Below, piece after piece: positions 1-9,422 of a DNA stretch of 64,000 bases. Numbering within the stretch: the first letter of the stretch is position 1; each line of letters opens with the position of its first letter. The translations under genes and the position numbers were made by a program. This DNA comes from Bathynomus jamesi. Lineage: Eukaryota > Arthropoda > Malacostraca > Isopoda > Cirolanidae. Location: assembly GCA_023014485.1 (NCBI GenBank), contig JAJOZX010000999.1:1-64000 (forward strand), in the 5' to 3' direction. Under the pieces are notes generated by a model that worked only from the letters and a program-made list of their open reading frames with translations, ran no database searches and was not told where the DNA came from.

Positions 1-19
1 CTGTTTATTAAGAAAGAGT

Positions 20-245
20 TTTTGGTACTTTGCATTATCCTCCCAACACTAATTTTTTTTTAAGCCAGCTAACTACGGCTAACGCCTGCGGCGGGCTGTT
101 TTTAACCTAACCTAACCTAACCTAACCTAATCCCAACACTATTTTTTTTATAATGGAAGGAAAATAAAGTACCATAACCAAAACCAAACCAACATTATAT
201 AAAAAAATTAGTGTTGGGAGGATAATGCAAAAGAACCGATTTTTT
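20..245. mobile_element. Short inverted-repeat element (MITE-like) with CCTAA core
   Basis: A stretch near 26-58 (containing GCATTATCCTCCCAACACTA) is repeated in reverse complement near 200-236. Between the arms lie a GC-rich patch and a run of CCTAA. The arms and small size suggest a non-autonomous DNA element. The outer ends are A/T runs, so no target duplication can be read and the superfamily is unknown. Confidence 0.5.
104..130. repeat. (CCTAA)5 telomere-like run
   Basis: About five perfect CCTAA units, the complement of TTAGG, the telomere repeat of most arthropods. It lies inside an inverted-repeat element, so it is interstitial and not a chromosome end. Confidence 0.85.
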
Positions 246-336
246 TTTCATAAAAATGCACTATCTAGGGTTGTTTAATATTGTGAAGTTGTGGAATAGT
301 GTGTGACAAATATTTATTTCATAGTTTATAATAAAA

Positions 337-1360
337 ATGCCATTTACAAAATACGTATGTGCGGTATACTTATTTCAGTACACCAGAAGAGACATTTATG
401 TCGATGATTCTAAAAACAGAAATAGGGTTTGCAAATTTTATAATCTAAAGTTATATATTGATGAAAAGTTTCAGGAGTTAAAGAATGAAATTTCTACAAA
501 TTTTACGAAAGAACTTTATTCAAAATTTAATTAAATTTAATTAAAAAAATTAAACTTGATGCGCAAAAAAGTCTTGGTGTAATTGCTAAAAAGAGTTTCA
601 CGTGTTGAGGATAACATAAAGGGAATTGATTTTAATAAGTCTTCAAATTTCGTGAGAAAACTTAACGATCGAATTAAACAAGTAGATATAATGTACACTA
701 TAAAAAGTTGACGCAAAAGTTGATAAAATTGTCAATGACATTCAGTCCAATACGAATAACTCGAATGTTGATAATTTTACTTTGATTAGAAACGATGCTA
801 AGCCAAAGGCGTCGTCAAGTTTTCAGCTGGATTGTCAAAATCCACTTAGCCTACTAAAAACTATAGAAAACGAAACTGAAACTGTATTGTTAGGCTCGTC
901 TATTGTTAGGCGTATGGATAAAGAATTATGGTTAAAAAAATGGAGTAAATTGAAAAGAATATGGGCGTTGGGCGTTAAAATAGATAGAATTGAACAGGAA
1001 GTAAAGAATTTAAATTTAGAAACTGCAAATTCACTGTTAAATTCTCACGTTGGAGGGAATGATGTAGATAATTTCAGTAGTAGGACAAAAGATTTGTTAG
1101 CTAAATATCGAAGTCCGATTAAATCCTTAAAAAATAAGTCGAATAATGTACTGTACTAATTTCTGGAGTTCTTCCGAGAATTTATGAAAGTAATATATCG
1201 TTAAGTGAAGCAACTTACTTCAGTACTAAATTAGAAGCGATGTGCGTTCTTGAAGTAGTAGAATTCGTTAACTTTTTGTACAGATTTTCACTCGGTGGAT
1301 TTGTTTGTTCACTTGAATAAAACAGGTAATTCGCGACTCGGGAGATTGATCAAAAAGTGA
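337..1360 (+). pseudogene. CR1/L2-type LINE ORF1 with esterase-like domain (degenerate)
   Basis: The first open piece (337-534) is rich in K, E and L and looks like an N-terminal coiled coil. The next (782-1159) contains VLLGSSIVRR and VGGNDV. These match the block I (GDS-like) and GxND blocks of the SGNH/GDSL esterase domain found in ORF1 of many CR1/L2 LINEs. Past the stop near 1157, other frames give LISGVLPRIYES and then FVHLNKTGNSRLGRLIKK, resembling the last SGNH block (D..H-L-N..G). At least three frame changes separate the pieces, so no product is made. In these LINEs ORF1 protein binds element RNA; the exact role of the esterase is not settled. The matching endonuclease and reverse transcriptase pieces lie at 3100-3294 and 7342-10142. 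Family assignment is by motif only. Confidence 0.65.
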
Positions 1361-1481
1361 GTAAAATTTGCTTAAAACGTAAGTAAGATGAAATAGTTCT
1401 TTCTTGTTTAGGAAATTGGAGCAAGTGTAGTTTACGTCCCCTGACGCAAAAGGGGACAAACTACACTTTAGGAGACATTTT

Positions 1482-1772
1482 GGTGCTCTTCCAATATGTG
1501 CTCTACCGCGAAATTTACATTCCAATACGTGATCTACCTTAGATTATTCGGATTAGCAGCAGGTACGTTAGTTAGCCTTATAAGGCTAACTAACGAAAAT
1601 ATCACGACTTAACCTAACCAATCGTCAAGGGCGTATAGTTGACCTAACGATTGGTTAGGTTAAGTCATGATATTTTCGTTAGTTAGCCTTATAAGGCTAG
1701 TTTCACGGTAGAGCACGTATTGGAATATGGTAGATCACAGTTTCGCGGTAGAGCACATATTGGAAGAGCACC
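1482..1772. mobile_element. Nested GG-ended MITE, 8-bp TSD GACATTTT
   Basis: The terminal inverted repeat is GGTGCTCTTCCAATATGTGC. The exact 8-mer GACATTTT lies at 1474-1481 and 1773-1780. The centre is a palindrome holding AACCTAACCAATCGTCAAGG on both strands and the self-complementary TTAGCCTTATAAGGCTAA. It lies inside the larger GG-ended element 1418-3065, so it is the younger insertion. Confidence 0.85.
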
Positions 1773-1869
1773 GACATTTTTTAAATGAATCCATCAAATA
1801 AAATGTTAAAACTAACGAAAATATTACGACTTAACCTAACCAATCGTCAATATATATATATTATATATA

Positions 1870-2091
1870 TAGGGTGAACCAAATGTAGGTGGACAGTAAA
1901 TGATAACGTTTATTTTGAGAATACATATTTAATTTTTTTGTATACTATAATACAAAATAAAATTTAAATAAATTTAGTTATAATATTTAATATAATAAAA
2001 CACAAACACCATAGTTATAATGAACACCATAGTTATAATATAATATAACACAAACCGTATTCAACCTACTGTCCACCTACTTTGGTTCACC

Positions 2092-2094
<3 letters not shown>
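1870..2094. mobile_element. Tc1/mariner-type MITE
   Basis: The ends GGTGAACCAAATGTAGGTGG and its near-perfect reverse complement enclose about 225 bp of A/T-rich non-coding DNA. TA lies on each side, as expected for Tc1/mariner target choice, though the flanks are (TA)n so the duplication is not independent evidence. Confidence 0.7.

Positions 2095-2185
<91 letters not shown>
2095..2185. repeat. (TA)n microsatellite
   Basis: About 45 uninterrupted TA units between the mariner MITE and the next foldback. The open frame through it (repeated Tyr-Ile) is an artefact. Confidence 0.95.
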
Positions 2186-2188
<3 letters not shown>

Positions 2189-2893
2189 AGTCAAAATGTG
2201 TAACCAGCCATTTCGCGTAATGGCTGAAACTTATAGTCATTTCGCGAAATGGCTGTTTCACTTGGTCATTTCGCGAAATGACTAAAATCTTCAGCCATTA
2301 CGCGAAATGGCTGAAATTCCACCTTGGTTATTTCGTGAAATGGCTAAAATGACTTTGGTCATGAATTCATAGAAATAACAAACATCACAATAAAATTGGA
2401 AACCTTATTTAACTAACTAAATCTGCTAAAACATACATACATCCACAGGTCTGTTCAAATAAGCGAGAAATACTCTTCAAACACACATTTGAACATTTGA
2501 ACACATTTGAATTTTCAGTATAGAGGTTTTCAAATACTAACCGGGCCTTCAATGTTATTCCACTGTCAGCTTTGAAGGCCCGGTTAGGTCAACTGTATGA
2601 CCTTGACAATTGGTTAGGTTAAGTCGTGTTATTTTCGTTAAAACTAACGAAAATAACACAACTTAACCTATCCAATTGTCAAGGGCATACAGTTGACCTA
2701 ACCGGGCCTACAGTTGACCTAACCGGACAAATGATCTTGTACGAAACGACCAAGGTGGAATTTCAGCCATTTCGTGTAATGGCTGAAGATTTTAGTCATT
2801 TCGCGAAATGACCAAGTGAAACAGCCATTTCGCGAAATGACTAAAAGTTTCAGCCATTACGCGATATGGCTGGTTACACACTTTGACTGTAAC
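2186..2893. mobile_element. Long-armed foldback with CATTTCGCGAAATG palindromes
   Basis: About 145 bp at 2190-2335 is repeated in reverse complement at 2750-2890. Each arm carries several near-copies of the palindrome CATTTCGCGAAATG, spaced by a few tens of bases. The spacer holds another copy of the AACCTAACCAATTGTCAAGG module in palindromic form (2590-2720). Both ends abut (TA)n, so no target duplication can be read. No coding sequence is visible. Confidence 0.65.
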
Positions 2894-3099
2894 ATATATA
2901 TATATACTGTATATATATATATATATATAAATTGACGATTGGTTAGGTTAAGTCGTAATATTTTCGTTAATTTTAACGTTTTATTTGATTAGGTATACGC
3001 GGACAAAGTTGGGGAACGCAAACTACACTAGGATAATGTAGGGTCACGTAAACTACACTTGCTCCAGGAAATTTAGCTCGTCAGCCTCAGGGAAACTCA

Positions 3100-3294
3100 G
3101 CGGGTATAGAGGAACAAACAGTAACGCAAAGAATAGTTTAAAAGTAGTGTTTTTTAATGCAAAGCGCGTAAGAAATAACTTGAACGAATTTAAAGCTTAA
3201 GTTCATGTTGAAAATTACGACATTATGGCAATAACTGAATCATGGATTAAAAGTGCAGATAGGGACTTTATAGGTGAATACTATATAACCTTTT
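3100..3294 (+). pseudogene. CR1/L2 LINE ORF2, start of APE-type endonuclease
   Basis: Frame translation gives SLKVVFFNAKRVRNNLNEFK, a stop, then ENYDIMAITESWIKSADRDF. This matches the first two blocks of the APE-like endonuclease of CR1/L2 LINEs (N-A-R-S..NK..EL and D-I-I-A-I-T-E-T-W, with the catalytic Glu). The piece is cut at 3295 by a GG-ended element. Order and orientation fit the ORF1 at 337-1360 and the reverse transcriptase from 7342 being one original LINE. Confidence 0.6.
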
Positions 3295-3347
3295 GGAGCA
3301 AATGTAATTTACGTCCCCCTGACGCAAAATGGGGGACAAACTACATT
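3295..3347. mobile_element. Left end of a second copy of GG-ended element D
   Basis: GGAGCAAATGTAATTTACGT and the following hairpin (ACGCAAAATGGGGGAC) match the left end of the element at 1418. The copy is then split by a LINE fragment and resumes near 5186. Confidence 0.6.
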
Positions 3348-5185
3348 AGGTGCTGACAACTTTGGAAGAAAAGACGTTGAGAATTTTGGAAAAATATGCT
3401 CCGAAAGCACAGCCAAAAGGAAAGAGGAACTGGCTAGAGAGGCAAAAGAGAAGAATATTCCGCAAAAGAGAGAGAGTGGCGGCGAAGTTAGTAAATTGCA
3501 GGGACAACAATACCAGGAAAGTAATACAAGAAAAACTGGAGAGTATCGATAGGGATATACAAACTCTGATAAAGCGTCATACAGACAGGGAAGAGGAAAA
3601 GGCGGTAGAAGCAATAAAGGAAAATCCAAAATACTTCTACAGCTATGCGAAAAGGAAAACAAAAACGCGCGCTGCTATCGGGTCCTTAAGGAAAGGGAAT
3701 AATGAACTAACAGACGATCTAAAAGAAATATCTGAACATTGAGAACCCAGTATGAATCAGTCTTCAGTACCCCAAAAAGTGACAAAGCGATACCTGACAT
3801 AGATGCATTCTTCGAAGAGAAATTGCAAGGAAAATGTATAACAGACTTTGATTTTACCTCAGATGTAGCGAGAGCTATAGGACAAATGAAATCACATTTA
3901 GCTGCAGGTCTGGACAAATGGAACGCACTATTATTAAAAAACTGTAAAAATGAAATAGCTACACCCTTATACTGGACATGGAGAAGATTCCTAGACACTG
4001 GGGAAATACCGAGCACCTTGAAAAGCGCAAACATTGTCCCAGTATATAAAGGCGGGGATAGATCTTAAGCAAAGAACTATAGACCAGTGTCATTGACGTC
4101 CCACCTTACGAAAATATTTGAAAGAATAATCAGAGAGAAAATCCCTGACTTCTTGGAGACACTGGAAAGATTCAACGAAAATCAGCACGAATTCCAATCG
4201 GGAAGATGATGCTTATCACAACTTATAGGGCATTATAACAATATCCTAGATGCACTTGAAGGCGATGAAAACTATGATGTCATATACACGGATTTTGCTA
4301 AAGCTTTGGACAAATGCGATCACGGTATAATAGCACATAAAATTAAACAAATAGGAATAACAGGCAAAATGGGAAAATGGATCTATAACTTCCTCAGAGA
4401 ACGACTACAGGTAGTCAAAATTCAAGGTGTATCATCATCAGAATCAGAAGTACGCAGCTCAGTGCCACAGGGTACAGTGCTGGCCCCACTCCTCTCCATT
4501 ATCATGCTAACAGACATAGATAGTGGAGTTAACAGCAACAGTATAGTAACATCATTTGCGGACGATACAAAGATCAGCAGAAAATCAGCGAGACAAATGA
4601 AGTGGAGGCCTTGCAGACGGACACAAACAAAATATACAAATGGTCAGAAGACAACAATATGACATTTAACACCGAGAAATTTCAGCTCTTGAGATATGGT
4701 AGAAATGAGGAAATTAAACAGACTGCATATTATGCTCCAGACAGGAAATTCAGAGAAGCACGAAAGCGGTCAACTTGGGGGTAATAATGACCGATGATGC
4801 CAAATTCGAGACACAAAATCAGATAACAATAAACAAAGCAAAAAGAGTCGCGGGACAGGTACTAAGAACGTTCAAAAGGAGGGACAAGACAGTAATGATT
4901 CCCCTGCTGAGAACACTGATCATACCAACACTTGAATACTACTCAGTTTTGACGTCCCCAGATAAAAAGGAAGAAATTAATAAACTAGAAGAAACGCAGA
5001 GACATTTCACAGCCAAGATTGATGGCTGCAAAGAACTCAACCACAAGGAAAGACTACGTAAACTAAATCTGTACTCCCTGGAAAGAAGAAGAGAGAGGTA
5101 TACCATAATCTACATATGGAAAATGATCGAAAAACTGGTACCAAGCCTCAAACGTTAAACGCAATTACCATCCAAACAACGCTGG
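3348..5185 (+). pseudogene. Jockey/CR1-group LINE ORF2 fragment (reverse transcriptase)
   Basis: Five overlapping pieces in shifting frames form one ORF2. 3350-3742 is the basic linker ahead of the RT (RKRERVAAKLVNCRDNN). 3739-4068 has the RT start (DKWNALLLKNCKNEIATP, IVPVYKGGDRS). 4306-4662 has KALDKCDHGIIAHKIKQIG, SVPQGTVLAPLLSIIM and the catalytic box SFADDTKI. 4602-4784 and 4775-5158 hold the thumb and the C-terminal SLERRRERYTIIYIWKM block. A premature stop (4207 region) and several frameshifts inactivate it. The endonuclease is missing, so it is 5' truncated. Very similar copies lie on the minus strand at 30480-36680 and, more distantly, 27915-28770 and 50640-53760. It seems to have inserted within an older GG-ended element. 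Confidence 0.85.
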
Positions 5186-5297
5186 ACAGTAGGACGTAAA
5201 CTACACTAGGATCTTTAGGAGACATTTTTTAAATGAATCCATCAAATAAAAAGTTAAAACTAACGAAAATATTACGACTTAACCTAACCAATCTTCA
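5186..5297. mobile_element. Continuation of the second GG-ended element D copy
   Basis: GGACGTAAACTACACTAGG, then a segment also seen at 1770-1850 (AATGAATCCATCAAATAAAA followed by the AACCTAACCAAT module), runs into (TA)n. This is the same order as in the element at 1418. Confidence 0.55.

Positions 5298-5343
<46 letters not shown>
5298..5343. repeat. (TA)n microsatellite
   Basis: About 23 TA units between the foldback module and the tRNA-like array. Confidence 0.95.
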
Positions 5344-5346
<3 letters not shown>

Positions 5347-5417
5347 TAGAAACGACATAATATTAAGGAACGTTTCTGCACACGCGGAAGAGAAATAACG
5401 AATAAAAAAAAATGAGG

Positions 5418-5488
5418 CGAACCGCCCGGGAATCTAACCCAAGGCCTTCCAATTGCCGGTTGGATGCGCTACCATTACACCACGGACC
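5418..5488 (-). tRNA. tRNA-like copy 1 (array, minus)
   Basis: 71-nt tRNA-like fold (GGTCCGT acceptor, anticodon stem TCCAA/TTGGA). One base of the B box differs (TTAGATTCCC). Part of the inverted array. Confidence 0.5.
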
Positions 5489-5679
5489 GCAATCATTCAC
5501 AAATCGAAATTCTCCTACATAGGGCAGAAACCATGCCCTGAGAGGGCACCCTCGCAAATCGTGAATATGTGCATTTAACTGCAATGACCACGCAGTATAT
5601 AAATGAATAGAAACGACATAATATTAAGGAACGTTTCTGCACACGCGGAAGAGAAATACCGAATAAATGAAAAATAAGG

Positions 5680-5750
5680 CGAACCGCCCGGGAATCGAAC
5701 CCAAGGCCTTCCAATTGCCGGGTGGATGCGCTACCATTACACCACGGACC
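5680..5750 (-). tRNA. tRNA-like copy 2 (array, minus)
   Basis: Same 71-nt segment with an intact TTCGATTCCC B box. One change in the anticodon-stem region (CACCCGGCA in place of CAACCGGCA). Confidence 0.5.
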
Positions 5751-5941
5751 TCAATCATTCACAAATCGAAATTCTCCTAAATAGGGCAGAAACCAATGCC
5801 ATGAGAGGGCACCCTCGCAAATCGTGAATATGTGCATTTAACTGCAATGACCACGCAGGATATAAATGAATAGAAACGACATAATATTCAGGAACGTTTC
5901 TGCACACGCGGAAGAGAAATAACGAATAAATGAAAATGAGG

Positions 5942-6007
5942 CGAACCGCCCGGGAATCGAACCCAAGGCCTTCCAATTGCCGGTTGGATGCGCTACCATT
6001 ACACCAC
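5942..6007 (-). pseudogene. tRNA-like copy 3, truncated at its 5' end
   Basis: Same segment, but its first bases are lost where the array switches direction (after CACCAC at 6007). Confidence 0.55.
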
Positions 6008-6088
6008 ATATTCACGATTTGCGAGGGTGCCCTCTCAGGGCATTGGTTTCTGTCCTATGTAGGAGAATTTCGATTTGTGAATGATTGA

Positions 6089-6159
6089 GGTCCGTGGTGT
6101 AATGGTAGCGCATCCAACCGGCAATTGGAAGGCCTTGGGTTCGATTCCCGGGCGGTTCG
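6089..6159 (+). tRNA. tRNA-like copy 4 (array, plus)
   Basis: Acceptor GGTCCGT pairs with GCGGTTC apart from one mismatch and wobbles. D stem GTGT/GCGC, anticodon stem TCCAA/TTGGA with a 7-nt loop CCGGCAA (anticodon position GGC, Ala if real), T arm with TTCGATT loop. Position 33 is C rather than the usual U, and several wobble pairs weaken the stems. No CCA is encoded. T5 follows within a few bases. I read it as a tRNA-derived repeat head and not a working tRNA. Confidence 0.5.
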
Positions 6160-6351
6160 CCTCATTTTTCATTTATTCGTTATTTCTCTTCCGCGTGTGC
6201 AGAAACGTTCCTTAATATTATGTCGTTTCTATTCATTTATATACTGCGTGGTCATTGCAGTTAAATGCACATATTCACGATTTGCGAGGGTGCCCTCTCA
6301 GGGCATTGGTTTCTGCCCTATGTAGGAGAATTTCGATTTGTGAATGATTGA

Positions 6352-6422
6352 GGTCCGTGGTGTAATGGTAGCGCATCCAACCGGCAATTGGAAGGCCTTG
6401 GGTTCGATTCCCGGGCGGTTCG
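6352..6422 (+). tRNA. tRNA-like copy 5 (array, plus)
   Basis: Identical in sequence and fold to the copy at 6089, 263 bp downstream. Confidence 0.5.
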
Positions 6423-6614
6423 CCTCATTTTTCATTTATTCGTTATTTCTCTTCCGCGTGTGCAGAAACGTTCCTTAATATTATGTCGTTTCTATTCATT
6501 TATATACTGCGTGGTCATTGCAGTTAAATGCACATATTCACGATTTGCGAGGGTGCCCTCTCAGGGCATTGGTTTCTGCCCTATGTAGGAGAATTTCGAT
6601 TTGTGAATGATTGA

Positions 6615-6685
6615 GGTCCGTGGTGTAATGGTAGCGCATCCAACCGGCAATTGGAAGGCCTTGGGTTCGATTCCCGGGCGGTTCG
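6615..6685 (+). tRNA. tRNA-like copy 6 (array, plus)
   Basis: Identical to the copy at 6352, 263 bp downstream. The array ends at about 6796 in a (TA)-rich stretch. Confidence 0.5.
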
Positions 6686-6827
6686 CCTCATTTTTCATTT
6701 ATTCGTTATTTCTCTTCCGCGTGTGCAGAAACGTTCCTTAATATTATGTCGTTTCTATTCATTTATATACTGCGTGGTCATTGCAGTTAATGCATATACA
6801 GTATATATATTATATATATATATATAA

Positions 6828-7222
6828 CATTTGGTTAGCTTCCGCCCGAATTGTTCATTCTGACGAAGATCAAGCTTTTCATTCCACCTTAGACTTACAG
6901 TTTAACGTGGAATCCGAACCACGCCCCACTAGCAGCCCAGCGTATTAACCACTAGGCCACCCAGGGTACCCATTTATCTACCAACCATTTCCGGATCACC
7001 TGAAGATCAGGGCCCTCATCCTTCTTTAGTTAGCCTTATAAGGCTAACTAACGAAGGCTGGGGGCCCTGATCTTCAGGTGATCCCCACTTTCTTTATTGT
7101 GTGGAAGGATGAACAGCTGGGTTTTGCTGCGCGCCGGCTGCCGTAACTGGGTCTCGAGCTCGGGGCCGATGGATTTGTAGTCAGCGACGCTAACCACTAC
7201 ACCCCCCCCCCCCGAGGCGTGT
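6828..7222 (-). mobile_element. Two-headed tRNA-derived SINE, interrupted by a MITE
   Basis: On the minus strand this reads: a tRNA-like head with an A box near GTGTAGTGGTTAGCG and a damaged B box, a linker CAAAACCCAGCTGTTCATCC, a second tRNA-like segment (GGTGGCCTAGTGGTTAA ... GTGGTTCGGATTCCACG), and a tail ending GGGCGGAAGCTAACCAAA before (TA)n. A 92-bp MITE (6993-7084) splits it. The same order occurs at 12100, 20926, 28907 and 61902. Confidence 0.85.
6993..7084. mobile_element. Short GG-ended MITE (family A) in the SINE
   Basis: Ends GGATCACCTGAAGATCAGGG in inverted copies, core TTAGCCTTATAAGGCTAA. It is a deleted form of the family at 8679 and 9012. The flanking 8-mers (CCATTTCC, CCACTTTC) are only similar. 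Confidence 0.75.
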
Positions 7223-7240
7223 GTGTATATATATATATAT

Positions 7241-7341
7241 AAATTGACGATTGGTTAGGTTAACTCGTGATATTTTCGTTAGTTTTAACTAAGATATCAA
7301 TTTGGTAATTGAGGCTGGAGGCGCTGATCTTCAAGTGATCC
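7241..7341. mobile_element. Partial family A MITE
   Basis: Starts at GACGATTGGTTAGGTTAA after (TA)n and ends GATCTTCAAGTGATCC, matching the right half of the element at 9012-9414. The left half is absent. Confidence 0.65.
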
Positions 7342-8678
7342 CGTTTTTCGGTTAAAGTTAAAACTTCGAATGAGTTAAATAACTTCATGGTGCCTGATTT
7401 TAGGAAAACAAATTTCGATGACTTTAGAGGTTCATGAATTTTAGTAAATTAGGATGAACTGTTAGTGGTAGATACTGTTTTAGCATGTGGGATAATTTTA
7501 AGAATATAGTCATAAATTTAAACGAGCGCTGTGTACCTAGTTACGAGAGTTAAATGAATGAGCAACCTAAATGGTGTAGTAGAAATATAGGAAAAGCAAT
7601 CGTAGAGAGAAATCTAGCTTGTAAGAGGTATAAAAGGGATCGTCGGGAGCAGCACTTTGACTTGTATAGATTTACGTAGAAACTTTAAGCATTTAATTAG
7701 ATGTTAAACGCTATTTTGAAATTCAAGAAATTCGTGAATGTAAAGAAAACCCAAAGAAATATTACGATTACGTTAGTAACAGAAATCCCTTGAGAGACAA
7801 TATTGGGCCATTGGTTGACTCGGTTGGTAATTTAACAAATAACAATGAGGAGATTGATAATTTAAAATACTTTTTACATCAGTTTTACCATTGCGGATAC
7901 TTCTTTCATTCTGGATGCTAGGAATATGCTCAGTGACGTAAATGGACTTCTTCATTGCTTACTGACATAACTGTTTACACTGAAGAGATTTCTCCTGTAG
8001 AGATAAATCAAAAATTAACAAATCGCCAGATCCAGACCATTTTTACGCGAGGCACCTAAACGAGTTAGAGTGAAATACTTGATCCTTTAGTTCAAATATT
8101 TTACTAAATCTTTAACAGGCGGTTGTTCACTGGGGTTTTAAATTGGTTATGTAACTCCAAGCTTTTTAAAAGGGGATAAACAACAGCCGGGAAACTATAA
8201 GCCTATTAGTTTAACTTCTAGAATTGGAAAGCTTTTAAAAACTGAACAGTTATCACATACTCGAGCATTCGAAAGCAGTAAGCTTATAAAACAAACTCAG
8301 CATGGTTTTCGTAGAAATAAATCTTGTTTAACAATTTATTTGAATTTTTTCATGAAGTCATTGGTATTTATGATCGTAGTAGAGCGATAGATATAATATG
8401 TTTAGATTTCCCAAAACTGTATAAAGTACCGCATAAAGTAAACGATTGTTAGAACAACTTAAAGCTCATGGAATAAGGGGTGAAGTTCTTAATTGGGTTG
8501 CCAATTTAATTGGTTAAATGGTAGAAAACAGAGGGTAGTAATCAATAGGGGAAGAGTCAGGGTGAGCTAATGTAACTAGTGGTGTTCCGCCAATATATAT
8601 ACGTTAACGACGTTGATATCAATTTAGTGGGTAAATTTCTAAATTTGCCGACGATACTAAAATCGCGGGTAAAGCAAT
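7342..8678 (+). pseudogene. CR1/L2 LINE ORF2: post-endonuclease linker and reverse transcriptase
   Basis: Frame-hopping translation gives NFMVPDFRKTNFDDFRGF, AIVERNLACKRYKRDRREQH, KENPKKYYDYVSNRNPLRDN and IGPLVDSVGNLTNNNEEI. These are the linker blocks ahead of the RT in CR1/L2 elements. RT-like pieces follow (DPLVQIFY, FFHEVIGIYDRSRAIDIICLDF, VTSGVPP, YVNDVDINLVGKFLNLP). The FADD position is decayed, and many stops and frameshifts show it is old. It is interrupted at 8679 and 9012 by MITEs with exact 8-bp duplications and continues after them, so the three pieces were one LINE. It is likely the same LINE as 337-1360 and 3100-3294, though most of the endonuclease is missing. Confidence 0.75.
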
Positions 8679-8879
8679 GGATCACCTGAAGATCAGAGCC
8701 CCCAGCCTTCTTTAGTTAGTTTTATAAGGCTAACTAACGAAAATATCACGACCTAACCTAACCAATCGTCAAATGCGTACAGTTGACCTAACGATTGGTT
8801 AGGTTAGTCGTAATATTTTCATTAGTTAGCCTTAGAAGGCTAACTAAAGAAGGCTGGGGCCCTGATCTTCAGGTAATCT
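8679..8879. mobile_element. Family A foldback MITE, 8-bp TSD AAAGCAAT
   Basis: Inverted ends GGATCACCTGAAGATCAG, flanked by AAAGCAAT at 8671-8678 and 8880-8887. The inside is a near-perfect palindrome: the TTAGTTAG.. block and AACCTAACCAATCGTCAA on both strands. 201 bp, non-coding. Confidence 0.9.
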
Positions 8880-8887
8880 AAAGCAAT

Positions 8888-9011
8888 TAGTTTAGTAGAT
8901 ACAATCTACAGCGCGATCTTAATAATTTAGTAGAGTAGTCTAATAAATGGCAAATGAAATTTAACGTAGATAAATGTAAAGTCATGCATATAGGTTACCA
9001 TAAAAATAAAT
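8888..9011 (+). pseudogene. CR1/L2 LINE ORF2 fragment between two MITEs
   Basis: Weakly coding (QMKFNVDKCKVMHIGYHKN), which is the C-K-V-M-H-x-G block just after the FADD box in CR1/L2 reverse transcriptases. It continues across the MITE at 9012-9414. Confidence 0.7.
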
Positions 9012-9414
9012 GGATCACCCGAAGATCAGGGTCACCATATATTCTTGTTTTTTGCTTTACAGTACCAAATATAATAATAAATTAAATTGAATGCCCGGTT
9101 AGGTCAACTGTACGTCCTTGACGATTGGTTAGGTTAAGTCGTGATATTTTCGTTAGTTTTAACGAAGATATCGTTTGTAATTGAGGCTGGGGTAAGGTTG
9201 CCAGACGTCCCACATTTGATCCAAAAATCAAGCATTATTAAGCATTGTTTTAATAAAAAATTTCTAATTTTGTATGTTGTAACTGTTGAAGAAATCTAGT
9301 TTCAATTTGAAAAAAAAATGGTCTTAAAAAAAACCTCAGAACAAATTTTGTCCTGCAGAATGCGGGACAAAATCTGGCAACCCTAGGCTGGGGGCCCTGA
9401 TCTTCAGGTGATCC
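9012..9414. mobile_element. Family A foldback MITE, 8-bp TSD AAATAAAT, with nested hAT MITE
   Basis: GGATCACCCGAAGATCAGGG at the left and its near reverse complement at the right. AAATAAAT at 9004-9011 and 9415-9422. It contains one strand of the GACGATTGGTTAGGTTAA module. A 193-bp hAT-type MITE sits inside at 9193-9385. Confidence 0.9.
9193..9385. mobile_element. hAT-type MITE, TSD GGCTGGGG
   Basis: Ends TAAGGTTGCCAGA and TAGGGTTGCCAGA (inverted). The exact 8-mer GGCTGGGG lies at 9185-9192 and 9386-9393. An 8-bp duplication with TAGGGTTGCC-type ends is typical of hAT MITEs. The target was a family A MITE. Confidence 0.9.
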
Positions 9415-9422
9415 AAATAAAT

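Larger units (their letters stand above)
1418..3065. mobile_element. Foldback DNA element 'D', GG ends, 8-bp TSD AGGAAATT
   Basis: The ends are inverted copies of GGAGCAAGTGTAGTTTACG. The exact 8-mer AGGAAATT flanks both sides (1410-1417 and 3066-3073), so the limits are firm. Both arms contain the AACCTAACCAATCGTCAA module running into (TA)n (1790-1860 and 2930-2990). No transposase is visible, so it is non-autonomous. It has received at least a 291-bp GG-ended element, a mariner MITE and probably a long-armed foldback. GG ends with 8-bp duplications fit Merlin-like or Mutator-like transposons, but no transposase is present to decide. Confidence 0.8.
5344..6796. repeat. Head-to-head tandem array of a 263-bp tRNA-like unit
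   Basis: Three units on the minus strand (starts 5344, 5605, 5868; the third is cut at 6007) face three on the plus strand (starts 6008, 6271, 6534). Spacing is 261-263 bp and the units are nearly identical. Each has a tRNA-like segment, a T5 run suitable as a Pol III terminator, and about 190 bp of constant flank. The sharp change of direction at 6007/6008 and the high identity suggest recent expansion. Open frames of 66-86 codons across it are artefacts. Confidence 0.9.

Noticed and set aside
104..130. Possible chromosome end
   Set aside because: Only about five CCTAA units, inside an inverted-repeat element with ordinary sequence on both sides.
2082..2285. Open frames with long Tyr-Ile or Val-Cys runs (also at 22464, 44411, 50452, 10613, 60388)
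   Set aside because: They are translations of (TA)n or (GT)n microsatellites with no other coding signal.
2186..2893. Regularly spaced palindromic repeats resembling a CRISPR array
   Set aside because: The units are arranged as two inverted arms of a foldback, spacers are themselves repeated between arms, there is no cas gene, and the genome is eukaryotic.
3309..4034. Minus-strand frames opposite the LINE at 3348-5185
   Set aside because: Shadow frames; the plus strand carries the RT motifs.
6089..6159. A functional tRNA-Ala(GGC) gene
   Set aside because: C at position 33, weak acceptor and D stems, and membership of a repeated unit make a repeat-derived pseudogene more likely; kept only as tRNA-like.
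5363..6588. Six frames of 66-86 codons with repeated peptides
   Set aside because: They run through the tRNA-like 263-bp array in both orientations and repeat only because the DNA does.
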